Shown: piece after piece, positions 15,386 through 24,700 of the stretch | Numbering within the stretch: the first letter of the stretch is position 1 | How the letters are laid out: every line of letters starts with the position of its first letter | Position numbers and translations under genes: made by a program | Assembly: GCA_005239435.1 (NCBI GenBank) | Contig: SZNP01000005.1 | Location: 372,001 to 436,000, forward strand | Source of the DNA: Halorussus salinisoli | GTDB taxonomy: Archaea; Halobacteriota; Halobacteria; Halobacteriales; Haladaptataceae | Direction of reading: 5' to 3' | DNA: 64,000 nucleotides | The notes under the pieces: generated by a model | Database searches by the model: none | The model's input: only the letters and a program-made list of their open reading frames with translations | Told to the model about the DNA's origin: nothing

Positions 15386-17500
15386 TCACGCCTCGGGGTC
15401 GTGGCGCTCGAACCAGTCGGTCAGTTCTTCGAGTCGGTGAATCGCCCGGTCCGGGTCGCCGATGTCGTGGTGTTCGTCGGGGTAGACGACCAGTCTCGCG
15501 GGGACGCCCTGTTTCTTGACGCTGACGTAGAGTTGCTCGCTCTGGGAGGGCGGGCATCGCCAGTCTTCGCCGCCCGCGGTGACGAGCAGTGGCGTGTCCA
15601 CCTCGCCCACGTCGACGATGCTCGACGCCGCCTCGTACCCCTCCTCGTTCTCCCACGGCAGGCCGAAGTCGTTCTCCCACCAGACGTGGCTGTCGTCGGT
15701 GCCGAACGCCGACCGGAAGTCGTAGACGCCGTGTTCGGCCCCGGCCGCAGCGAATCGGTCGCTCTCGGCGACGAGGTAGCCCGTCGTGATGCCGCCGTAG
15801 GAGAACCCGGTAGCGAAGCATCGGTCGGTGTCGGCCCACCCGCGCGAGACGGACTCCTCGACGGCCGCCAGCACGTCAGCGGTCTCGCGCGGGCCCCACT
15901 CGCCGCGAATTTGCTCGCTGAACGCGCGGCCGTAGGAGGAACTGCCGCGGTAGTTGGTCCGGACGACGACGTAGCCTCGGCCGGTCAAGTAGGAGTAGTC
16001 GAACGAGAAGGTCGGCGCGTCGTAGGAGATGGGGCCGCCGTGGATGGAGGCGACGAGGGGCCCGGGGTCGGGGTCGTCCGGGTCGAAGTCGTCAGGGAAG
16101 TAGGCGATGGCCTCGATTTCGTCGCCCTCGGACTCGAACGTGAACCGGCGGGCCTCCGGGGTGTGGCGGTCGGCCAGCAGGTCGTCGTTGACCGCGGTGA
16201 GGCGCGTGGGTTCGGAACCGCCACTCAGTTCGTCCGCGTCCACGGCGTGGAGGTCCTTGCCGTCTCCGGGGTCCGAGAGCAGGACGACTCCGGTCCCGCC
16301 GCGCAGGTCGAACCCCTCGACGGTTCGGTCCCGGCCCTGCGCGTCGAAGGTGCGCTCCGGGTCGGCGTCTTCGCTGAAGCGCGCGAGGCGGGTCAGGCCC
16401 TCGTCGCCGATGGCCGCGAGCAGGTCGTCGCCGTCCCACGCGAGTTCGCCGTATCGGGCGACCGTCCGGTCGAGGTCGCCCGACCACGACTCGTAGGTCG
16501 GGGAGTCGCTCGCGGTATCCACACCGCGAGCGACGAACACTCGAGAGGGAGCGTACCAGTTCTCGGGGTCGCCGCCGACGAACGCGAGGCGGTCGCCCTC
16601 GGGATGCCAGCGAACTCTGCTCGCGGTCAGGTCCGAGTCGGTCAGTTTCCGGCAGTCCGACCCGTCGGGCGCGATGGTGTAGACGTCCATCACGTAGTTG
16701 TCGTCCGGGCGGTCGGTCCGGTTCGAGAGGAAGGCGATGGTCCCCTCGGACGACCACGCGGGACTCAGGCCGGTGGCCGGTTCGCGCGCCCCGCCGCCGT
16801 AGGCGTCGTCGAGACGCTCGGTCTCGCGGGTCGCGTAGTCCACGACGAAGAGGTAGGTCGTCACGTCGTCCAACCAGCCCTGCCCGTCGAACTTGTGCTG
16901 GAGGCGCTCGGTGACGACCGGGCCGTCCTCCTCCCGGCGGTGGGCCAGATACTCGCGCTGGTCGTCGGTCGGGTCGCGGGCGGCGACCACGAGGCGGTCG
17001 CCCTCGGGTCCCCAGTCGAACCCCTTCGCGCCCTCCTCGAACTCGGTGAGTTGGCGGGCGTCCCCGCCCAGTTCGAGGTCGAACGCCCAGACCTGCGGCC
17101 TGGGTTCGTCGGCCGGGTCGTCGGTCCCGGTGTCGGCTTGCTGGTCGGCGTCCTCGTCCGACTCGTCGGTGTCGTCGGATTCGTCGGTCTCTCCGTCTGC
17201 CTCCGACTCGTCGGTCTCGCGCGTAACTTCGATTTCGGCGTCGGTGTCGCGGGCGGCGGTGAACGCCAGTTTCGACCCGTCCGGACTCCAGACCGGCGCG
17301 CTGGCGTCGGAGGCCCGCGAGAGTCGATGCGGGTCGCGCGAACCGTCGGTCGGCACGACGAACAGCGAACTCCGTCGCTCGTCGTCCTCGCGGTCGAACT
17401 CGTCGGCGACGAAGGCGTCTCTGCGCCCGTCCGGCGAGACGGCGAGGTCGGTCACGAGCGACAGGTCGTAGAAATCGTCGAGGTCGAGCGGTCGAGTCAT
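15386..17500 (-). CDS. S9-family prolyl oligopeptidase / acylaminoacyl peptidase
   Basis: 704-aa serine peptidase, predicted cytoplasmic. The N-terminal half is a WD40/TolB-like propeller (repeats such as SPDGSKLAFTAARDTDAEIEV), broken by an Asp/Glu-rich insertion at about residues 95-130. The C-terminal alpha/beta-hydrolase has nucleophile S567 in GFSYGG, Asp D646 in GGEDWRCPP and His H678 (HH pair) in YPDEHHDI. It probably trims short peptides or N-acylated peptides. The start at 17500 (MTRPLDLDDFYDL) is favoured over an upstream GTG/ATG because S9 homologues begin with this sequence. The upstream side faces a repeat-rich spacer. Confidence 0.9.
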   Translation of the reverse strand: MTRPLDLDDFYDLSLVTDLAVSPDGRRDAFVADEFDREDDERRSSLFVVPTDGSRDPHRLSRASDASAPVWSPDGSKLAFTAARDTDAEIEVTRETDESEADGETDESDDTDESDEDADQQADTGTDDPADEPRPQVWAFDLELGGDARQLTEFEEGAKGFDWGPEGDRLVVAARDPTDDQREYLAHRREEDGPVVTERLQHKFDGQGWLDDVTTYLFVVDYATRETERLDDAYGGGAREPATGLSPAWSSEGTIAFLSNRTDRPDDNYVMDVYTIAPDGSDCRKLTDSDLTASRVRWHPEGDRLAFVGGDPENWYAPSRVFVARGVDTASDSPTYESWSGDLDRTVARYGELAWDGDDLLAAIGDEGLTRLARFSEDADPERTFDAQGRDRTVEGFDLRGGTGVVLLSDPGDGKDLHAVDADELSGGSEPTRLTAVNDDLLADRHTPEARRFTFESEGDEIEAIAYFPDDFDPDDPDPGPLVASIHGGPISYDAPTFSFDYSYLTGRGYVVVRTNYRGSSSYGRAFSEQIRGEWGPRETADVLAAVEESVSRGWADTDRCFATGFSYGGITTGYLVAESDRFAAAGAEHGVYDFRSAFGTDDSHVWWENDFGLPWENEEGYEAASSIVDVGEVDTPLLVTAGGEDWRCPPSQSEQLYVSVKKQGVPARLVVYPDEHHDIGDPDRAIHRLEELTDWFERHDPEA

Positions 17501-17575
17501 GGTGACACTGTGGCGGGCCGCCGCCTTCAGCGTGTGGGGAGGGGCAAGGCGGAATCTCACAGCGACTACCGTCAC

Positions 17576-17690
17576 GGATTACGGTGTCTCCTGTCACGAA
17601 CTGCAGTGACTACTGTCACGAACCGCAGTGGCTACTTCCTCGAATCACAGTGTCTACTTCCACGAGTCACAGTGACGAAAGTCACGAGTC
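17576..17690. repeat. Degenerate 22-24-base tandem repeats
   Basis: About five imperfect units built on GTCACGAA..GCAGTG.CTACT run directly up to dispersed element copy 2. No gene is visible in the whole 17501-18289 spacer; it is filled by these repeats, two dispersed elements and a 29-base tandem array. Confidence 0.65.
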
Positions 17691-17841
17691 ATCCCGGCGC
17701 GCGCGAGCAACGCGCGCGAGGGACGAGCATTGCAGACCGGAGCGAAGCGGAGGCCGAGAAGCGCAGGAGGTTGGGGAGGCGTGAGGTTGCGGTGCGGGGC
17801 GGTGCAGTGACTCCTTGGTTCGAGCCTGTAGCTAGCTTCTA
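17691..17841 (+). repeat. Dispersed intergenic element, copy 2
   Basis: Shares box order with copies 1 and 3: a hairpin of alternating C/G (17698-17705 with 17711-17718, loop AGCAA), GCGCGAGGGACG, GGTTGGGGAGGCGTGAGG, a GCGGTGCGG tract, and GTAGCTAGCTTC. The hairpin stem sequence differs completely from copy 1. Confidence 0.75.
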
Positions 17842-17852
17842 CACTGGCCTCT

Positions 17853-17937
17853 CTTCTCTACTTGCAGACGTTGAAATCTCGCTTCTCTACTTGCAGACTT
17901 TGAAACCTCGCTTCTCCGCTGGCAGACTTGGAAACGG
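17853..17937. repeat. 29-base tandem repeat, three units
   Basis: Units begin at 17853, 17882 and 17911, each starting CTTCTC and containing GCAGAC.TTG.AA.C. The first two differ at few positions; the third is more diverged. It lies between two dispersed elements of opposite orientation. Confidence 0.8.
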
Positions 17938-17945
17938 AAGTCTAC

Positions 17946-18215
17946 CGACGAACGTAGAGACAGGATGCGGGTAGCTACTCCGTGGGCCAATCGTACCGCA
18001 ACCGCACAGCCCCGCACCGCCACCGCGGGCCACACCCGCCCCGACCGATTGCGCTTCTCGGTCGCTCCGCTCCCTGCGATGCTCACCTACCGGAGGACGT
18101 GGTTGTCCTCCGAGCCTGTACTCGCTTCGCTCGCCCAGACGGCAGACAAACCGCGTCTGCCGAGCAATCACGCCGTCGGCGCGATGTCGCCAGCACGCGC
18201 CGGTGTTCGAGGTGT
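17946..18215 (-). repeat. Dispersed intergenic element, inverted and diverged copy 4
   Basis: Read on the minus strand it starts CCGGCGCGTGCTGGCG, as in copy 1, and ends with GGTGCGGGGCTGTGCGG, GGTTGCGGT and GTAGCTA, in the same order as copies 1-3. It is longer and has two extra hairpins: CGGAGGAC/GTCCTCCG near 18092-18113 and GGCAGAC/GTCTGCC near 18141-18160. It faces copy 2 head to head. Confidence 0.5.
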
Positions 18216-18289
18216 AACAATCGTCTTTAAACACGTATTTACATATATCAAGAAAATAAATAGTTAGCCGAGAGAACGTTCGAGACGTT

Positions 18290-20224
18290 TCAACCCGTTC
18301 GGCTAAGTCGAGGAGTCACGGTAGCGCGGTCCACGGTCTGTTCCATCCAGACCTCCAGATTCAGAATGCCCGAGATGAGACCCCAGCGGTCGGTCTCGCC
18401 CGCGAGATGCTGACGGCGGAGTTCCTTCACGAAGTCGCCGTCGAAGAGCGGTCGGTCCCGGGCCGAGTCCAACCAGTGGTTCACCGTGCGCCGGACCGCC
18501 GGCGCGTCCCGGTACCAGTCGTTCCACCGTCCCGGACGTCCCGCGATCTGCCAGCGGAGTTGCTTGGCGACGTAGCCAGCGTCGTGGAGCGCGAGCGGTC
18601 GTTTCGGGGCGAATCCGGTTCGCTCGTAGGGTATCTCGTCGAGGCCCGCGTCGAGTCGGCGGACCACCGCGCGCTTCAGCGGCGACATCGAGCGTGGAAT
18701 CCGACCGCCCGTGAAGGGGACTGTCCCCCGGCGAAGTCTGTGGTGGTCCATCCCCGCCACGGCGTCCAGAAAGTCGCCGTCGGCGAAGGGCACGCGCATC
18801 CCGACTTGACTCCGGACCGCCTCGTTACCCCGGAAGTGAGCGTTCTTCGGGAAGTTGCGGAACCACACGTCTAACACCCGATTCGGGACGCTCGACTTCG
18901 TGCTGTCGGCGACCATCTCGCGGATGGACCGGTCGGGATCCACCGGGGCGGAGTCCGACCTACCGCGGCCGAGGTGCCCCGAGTCGGCGAGCAGGGCGCA
19001 CACGTCGTCGGCCGACTCCCGGCGAAACGCCAGCATCGACCGGAAGGCGTCGACCGCAGAGGGCGCGTCGAGGTGCGAGGTCCAGACTTCCTCGCCGAAG
19101 AACTCGCCCTGCGGTGCGGCCTCCATCGTCACGTCTACCTTCGCGTGGAGGTCCCCGAAGACGAACGACGGCGCGACAAGGTTCTGGTGGGGAACCATCC
19201 CGTCGCAGGCCCGAACCGTCGCGGCGTACGACTCGGCGAAGTCGTCGGGCGTCTCGACCACGAGGTCGTTGTCCACGCCGAGCGCGTCTGCGACCCGCCG
19301 GGCCGGAGCCAGATTCGAGGCGTCGGGCGGGTTCGAGTCGTAGGTGAACGTCCGGAGCGGGCCGAACTCCTCGCGGAGGACGCCCGCCATCGTCCGACTG
19401 TCGAGTCCCCCGGAGAGCCAGAGCCCGAGGCGACCCGAGACGGTCCCGGCCGCGTCGGCCACCGCCCGCCGGTAGGCCGAGAGCACGCGCTCGACGTACC
19501 CCTCCTCGGGGAGGCGCGAGAAGGACGGTTCCCAGTAGCGTCGAATCGACGATCGTCCGGCACCGGTCTCGTTCCCGCTCTTACTCCAACTCTCACCCTC
19601 GCCTACCCGGGGAAAATTCCTCTCGCCCGCTCGGGGAGAATCACTCTCGCTCACCCGGAGAAAACTGGCCGGAGAGAGCGATTCGACGCCGGCCACGAGC
19701 GTCTTCTCGCCGAGTGCGAACCCGAACGAGAGCAGGTCGGCGGCGGTCCGTACGTCGATTTCCGGCGAGTCGAGTCGCCCGGCGACCGCCGAGAGGTCCG
19801 AAGCCACGGCTACGCCGTCGGGCGTCCCGGCGACGTAGCACTCCCGCGTGCCGAGTTTGTCGCTGGCGACCAGAAGGGTTCCGTCGCGGTCGGCCGCCGC
19901 GAGCAGGAAAGGGCCGCTCAGTTTCGGGAGCGTCACGGTCGGGCGGTCGAGGACGCGCTCGAAGACTTCGGCGTGCGAGAGACCGAGGTCGGCCCGGTTC
20001 GATATCGCGCCGTGGACGACTCCGAAACCGGCGTCGCCCTCCCACGTCGCGTGACCGCCGGGGTCCTTCTCGCCGTGGTGGACGAGCGCGAGGCCCACGT
20101 CTCCCGCCGGACCCGTCTCGCCCGCCTCGAACCGTTCGATTCGGTACCACTCCTCGGCGTCGAGCGACTCGACCATCGAGTCGAGGGCGTCTGCTCCGAG
20201 CGTCGTCGCGGCGATTCCGACCAT
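18290..20224 (-). CDS. Asparagine-synthase-like protein lacking the glutaminase cysteine
   Basis: 644 aa, related to AsnB. The N-terminal Ntn-hydrolase-like domain is recognisable (SGPFLLAAADRDGTLLVASDKLGTRECYVA), but the protein starts MVGIAA, so the catalytic Cys2 needed for glutamine hydrolysis is Val. The synthetase domain has the PP-loop LSGGLDSR (about 265-272), consistent with ATP-dependent adenylation. It may use free ammonia or another amine, as AsnB paralogues in surface-glycan or secondary pathways do. A Ser/Glu-rich insert lies at residues 190-225. A TATA-like AATAACAA lies about 30 bases upstream. The Tat-exported neighbour upstream is on the same strand, with a 111-base gap. Confidence 0.85.
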   Translation of the reverse strand: MVGIAATTLGADALDSMVESLDAEEWYRIERFEAGETGPAGDVGLALVHHGEKDPGGHATWEGDAGFGVVHGAISNRADLGLSHAEVFERVLDRPTVTLPKLSGPFLLAAADRDGTLLVASDKLGTRECYVAGTPDGVAVASDLSAVAGRLDSPEIDVRTAADLLSFGFALGEKTLVAGVESLSPASFLRVSESDSPRAGERNFPRVGEGESWSKSGNETGAGRSSIRRYWEPSFSRLPEEGYVERVLSAYRRAVADAAGTVSGRLGLWLSGGLDSRTMAGVLREEFGPLRTFTYDSNPPDASNLAPARRVADALGVDNDLVVETPDDFAESYAATVRACDGMVPHQNLVAPSFVFGDLHAKVDVTMEAAPQGEFFGEEVWTSHLDAPSAVDAFRSMLAFRRESADDVCALLADSGHLGRGRSDSAPVDPDRSIREMVADSTKSSVPNRVLDVWFRNFPKNAHFRGNEAVRSQVGMRVPFADGDFLDAVAGMDHHRLRRGTVPFTGGRIPRSMSPLKRAVVRRLDAGLDEIPYERTGFAPKRPLALHDAGYVAKQLRWQIAGRPGRWNDWYRDAPAVRRTVNHWLDSARDRPLFDGDFVKELRRQHLAGETDRWGLISGILNLEVWMEQTVDRATVTPRLSRTG

Positions 20225-20335
20225 GCCTCGAACTCCACCGACCGACCCATTGTTATTGACCGAGCAAGCCCGGCAAGAATTTCGCGGCGAGGGTTACTCC
20301 GGGCGTGTCCGACCGGAAATCCGGCGTTACCGTCG

Positions 20336-21541
20336 TCACCCGAGCGTGTCCGGATCCACGCGCTCGCCGTTTCTGTACACCGACGCCGGGCCGCTGAGGC
20401 TGAACGACGTTATCTCGCCGGTGTAGCCGAAGGTATCAGTGCCGCGGTCCGGTCCGACGTGACCGGAGACGACGTTCCCGGAGACGTCGTCGCCGCTGTC
20501 ACGCTGGCGGACCGACCCGTTCACGCTGAACTCGTATCGTGCCACCCCGCCGCCCTGGCTCACGATTTCGATGGTGTTCCGCCGAGGTGCGTCGTTACCC
20601 GGGTAGTTCGCGGGGTCCACCTCCTCGCCGTCTACCCAGACCGAGGCCGGACCGTCCACCGTCAACTCCGTCAGGTCGCCCTCGAAGTAGAACAGGTCCT
20701 CGCCTCGCTCCGGGCCGACGCGACCCGACGCGCGGGTGGCGTCCACCTCGTCACCCTCGTCCACTTGGCGGACCGACTCGCTCGCGCTGAACTCGTATCG
20801 GGCCACCCCGCCGCCCTCGCTCTCGATGCGAACGTAGTGGCCCGCCGCGTCGGCCCGCCTGAGAATCCACCCGTCGTCCCACGAGACGGCCCCGTCGGCG
20901 TCCACGACCGCGGGGCGGAGCGGACAACCGCCGTACGGGTCGTAGGAGACGGTCGCTTCGTCGCGGGACCCCGAGAGCGGCGAGACGCCGACCACCTCGT
21001 CGCACTGGTTCGACCACCAGACCACTCGATCGAGTTCGCCGTCGGGGTCGGTCGCCCGGAGCCGAAACGTCCGCCGTCGGGACTCGTCCGTGGCGAGTTC
21101 CACGACCTTCGCTCGTGGTTCGAGGCGTTCGGCGGTCGGCGGCCGGTCGCCGTCGTCGGCGACCCGAACCGTCCAGCGCACGGTTCCGAACGTCGCGCCG
21201 TCCCGGTGGAACTCCAGTCGGACGCGGTGAGTCCCCCTCCGGTCGAACGTGTGGGTCATTACTTCGCGGTCGGCCCGGTCCAACTGGCCGTAGAAGGCGT
21301 CGGGTTCGGCGTGAGACCGCTCGCCGTTCACGTACAGTCGCTTCCTGTAGTCGTCACCGCCGGAGTCGCGAACTGCGACCTCGAAGAGTATCTGAGTTCC
21401 CGGTACGACGCTGACCTCCCGAGCGGGGCTCAGGCGTTCGATATCGGCACTTCGGGCGACCGTGCTCGGAATCCCGGTCAGCGCTGCCGTAACGAGTGCC
21501 GCGCGTCCCAAGAGGTTCCGTCTGGTGTGTTCTCCCCCCAT
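20336..21541 (-). CDS. Tat-exported protein with tandem C-terminal repeat domains
   Basis: 401 aa. Start at 21541 gives a twin-arginine signal (RR at 7-8, RRNLLGRAALVTAALTG), so the protein is exported folded. Residues ~40-210 look like two Ig/PKD-like beta domains (LFEVAVRDSGG.., FRLRATDPDGELDRVVWW). The C-terminal part holds two copies of a ~75-residue module sharing GGGVARYEFS, SVRQ, SG.VGP.RG.D.F.Y.G..T..S..GPASV and G..VDP. Similar modules occur in haloarchaeal secreted proteins, but their function is not established. The upstream ~70 codons of open frame are not used because they lack a plausible N-terminus. Confidence 0.75.
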   Translation of the reverse strand: MGGEHTRRNLLGRAALVTAALTGIPSTVARSADIERLSPAREVSVVPGTQILFEVAVRDSGGDDYRKRLYVNGERSHAEPDAFYGQLDRADREVMTHTFDRRGTHRVRLEFHRDGATFGTVRWTVRVADDGDRPPTAERLEPRAKVVELATDESRRRTFRLRATDPDGELDRVVWWSNQCDEVVGVSPLSGSRDEATVSYDPYGGCPLRPAVVDADGAVSWDDGWILRRADAAGHYVRIESEGGGVARYEFSASESVRQVDEGDEVDATRASGRVGPERGEDLFYFEGDLTELTVDGPASVWVDGEEVDPANYPGNDAPRRNTIEIVSQGGGVARYEFSVNGSVRQRDSGDDVSGNVVSGHVGPDRGTDTFGYTGEITSFSLSGPASVYRNGERVDPDTLG

Positions 21542-21767
21542 AGTTCGGCGTCGGAAAACTGATACCACGGTGTAGGAGTTAATCCTTCTGAACTGTCTGT
21601 TTTCTATTATTTTTCGCAATCGGAGTTCGCGGTCGGGAGGCGCTGGCAGTCGAGAGTAAATTAGTGCAGTATACTTTTCCCTACCGAGGCGCTGTCTGCG
21701 TATAGAATGAGACGAGCGAAACGATGGGTCGAGGGACTGCGGTCTCACGGTAGAGGGAGGGGCCTAC

Positions 21768-24700
21768 ATGAGTGAACACGCGTCCCCACCCGCCGAGACG
21801 GGCGAGTCGGTGACCCTCGAGACCGGACTCGAGGCCCTCCGGTCGAGTCCGGAGTTTCGCGGCCCGGTCGAACCCCTCGGGGAACACGCCCACGCGAACG
21901 ACCACTTCGCGCTCATCTACGAGTCCCAGTCAGAGCAGTTCGCGGCCGCCATCCCGTTCCTCCGCCAAGGACTCGAACGTGGCGAGCGCTGTCTGTACAT
22001 CACCTACGAGAACTCCCGCGAGGAGGTCGTGGCGGCGATGCGGGACTACGGCATCGACGTGGACGCCGCCCTCGACTCGGGACAACTCTCCATCCACGAC
22101 GAGGAGGAAACCTACCTCCGGAACGAGACGTTCGACGCGGACGAGACGATCGAGTTCCTCGACGCCGCTATCGAGGAGGCCACCGAGGAGTACGAAGCGT
22201 TACGTGTGACCGGCGAGATGAGCAGCGTCTTACGAGAGGACCCCGAGGGCGAGGAACTCGTCAGATGCGAGGCCAAGGCCAACTACCTCTTCGACGACGT
22301 CGACGGCCTCGCACTCTGCCAATACAACCGGAATCGGTTCTCCGCGGACGTCATCCGCGAGGTCATCAGCACCCACCCGCTCCTCATCCACGACAACAGA
22401 GTCAGTTACAACGTCCACTACACCCCGCCCGGGGAGTACTTCGGCCCGGAGAAGTCGGCCCGCAAGGTCGACCGCTTGCTGGAGTCGCTCCGGGAGCAAA
22501 CCGACGCGAAAGTCGAACTTCGGAGACGCGAACGATACCTCCGCGAAAGCTACGAGATCACGTCCGACCCCACTCGGTCGTTCGAGGAGAAACTCGACGC
22601 GCTGTTCTACCTCGGTTGCGAGCGATTCGACCTCGACTTCGGCTTTTTGAACCGTGTCGACCCCGACGCCGACAGACTGGAGGTCGAGTACGCCAGCGAC
22701 GACCACGAGTACTACAAACCCGGTGACGAACTCCCGTTGTCGGAGACGTACTGTCGGGCCGCCGTCGATATCGAGGCGGCCGCCAACGTCTCGAACCCCG
22801 CCGAGGAGGGGTTCGACGACCGCCTCGTCTACGAAGACTTCGGAGTCGACGGGTATCTCGGGACGTACATCCCGGTCGACGGCGGTATGGACCGGACGCT
22901 CGCGTTCGTCCCCGACGGGTCGTACGAGGAGTCGTTCTCCGAACAGGACAAGGCGTACCTCGAACTGATGGGGCAGTGGGTCGGCTACGAACTCGACCGC
23001 CGCCAGCGCGAGCGGTTCCTCCGCGAGTGCTACGAGATTACGTCCGATTCAGCGCTCGATTTCGAGGCGAAACTCCACCAGTTGCTCGATCTCGCCCGCG
23101 GACGAATGAATCTCGACGCGGCCGGGTTGACCCACCTACCGGAGTGGGACGGCCGGTTCCTCACCGAGTACGCTATCGGATACAGTAGCGAAGGCGACGG
23201 GGTGGTGGACGCGTCCGACGACATGTGGACCGACCCCGCCGAGGGATGTTACTGCCGACAGGCGATCGTCGAGGACGAACCGATCGGAATGGCGGACGTC
23301 CGCGACACCGAGTGGGAAGACGACGAGGTCTACCGAGAACACGGGTTGACGTGTTATCTCGGTACGAAGGTCACCAGTGGCTCGACGCCGTACGGGACGC
23401 TGTGGGTCGGGAGCGAGGACCCGCGTGACCGCGAGTTCTCCGAGACCGAGCGCACGTTCCTCGAACTGATCGGACAGTGGGTAAGCTACGAAATCGAACG
23501 CCGCGACCACAACGAGGCCCAGCGGGAACTGTACGAGATCACGTCCGACCCCGACCGCTCGTTCGACGAGAAGCTCGACGCCCTGTTCGAGTTGGGGTGC
23601 GAGCAGTTCGGTGTCGAATTCGGCGGGATGGCCAAAGTGGACCGCGAGGCCGACCGCCTCGAAGTCGAACACGTCAGCGGCGATCACCAGACCTTCGAGG
23701 CCGGACTCGAACTCCCGCTGACGGAGACGCTCTGGGCGACCACCGTCGAGGCCGACGCGCAGGTGAGCTTCGTCGATCCCGTCGCCGAGGGGTACGACGA
23801 TCACCGCGCCTATCGCGACCACGGGTTCGAGACCTATCTCGGAACCGCCCTCGACGTCGAGGGGAGCAGCGACCGGACGTTCTTCTTCGCGTCCGAGGAA
23901 CCGCGAGACGCGGAGTTCTCAGAGGCCGAGCGCACGTTCCTCGACCTGATGGGACAGTGGGTCGAGTACGAACTCGAGCGTCGCGAGCGCGAGCGGGAAC
24001 TCCGCGAGCGCACGGAGTATCTGAGTGCGCTCGTCGAGACCACGCCCGAATGCATCAAGACTGTCGCCGAAGACGGTACCCTGCTCCAGATGAACTCGGC
24101 CGGACTGGACATGGTGGAAGCCCCCGTCGAGTCGGACGTGGTCGGCGAATGCGTCTACGACTTGATCGCTCCCGAACACCGCCAGCGGTTCCGCGAGTTC
24201 AACGAGCGAATCTGTCGAGGTGAACGCGGAACCTTGGAGTTCGACATCGTCGGGTTGGAGGGCACGCGCCGCCACATGGAATCGCACGCGGCCCCGCTTC
24301 ACCGTCCCGACGGAACGACCGCCCACGTGGCGCTGACGCGTGACGTCACCGAGCGGAAAGAACGGGAACGCGCCCTCGAGGAGAGCGAGCGCCGGTATCG
24401 GACGCTCGTCGAGAACTTCCCGAACGGTTCGGTCGGACTCTTCGACGAGACCTACACCTACAAAGTCGTCGGTGGTGAACTCCTCGACGACATCGGACTC
24501 GCCCCGGACGACGTCGTCGGTACGACGATATACGACCGCTATCCCGACGATTTCATCGACGAGATCGAAGCGAACTTCAGCGCCGTGTTCGACGGCGAAT
24601 CGAACGTTTTCGAGATCGATATCGGTGACAGAGTCCTGTTAGCGCACACGCTTCCCGTTCGGAACGCCGACGACGAGATTCACGCAGGGATGCTCATGAC

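Noticed and set aside
17576-17940. CRISPR-like array
   Set aside because: Units are contiguous tandem repeats of 22-29 bases without unique spacers, and no cas gene is nearby.
15401-17974. 857-codon plus-strand frame opposite the S9 peptidase
   Set aside because: It is antisense to a clear peptidase with catalytic residues in place, and has no features of its own.
18974-21562. 862-codon plus-strand frame
   Set aside because: Antisense to the AsnB-like and Tat-exported genes; composition typical of GC-rich antisense.
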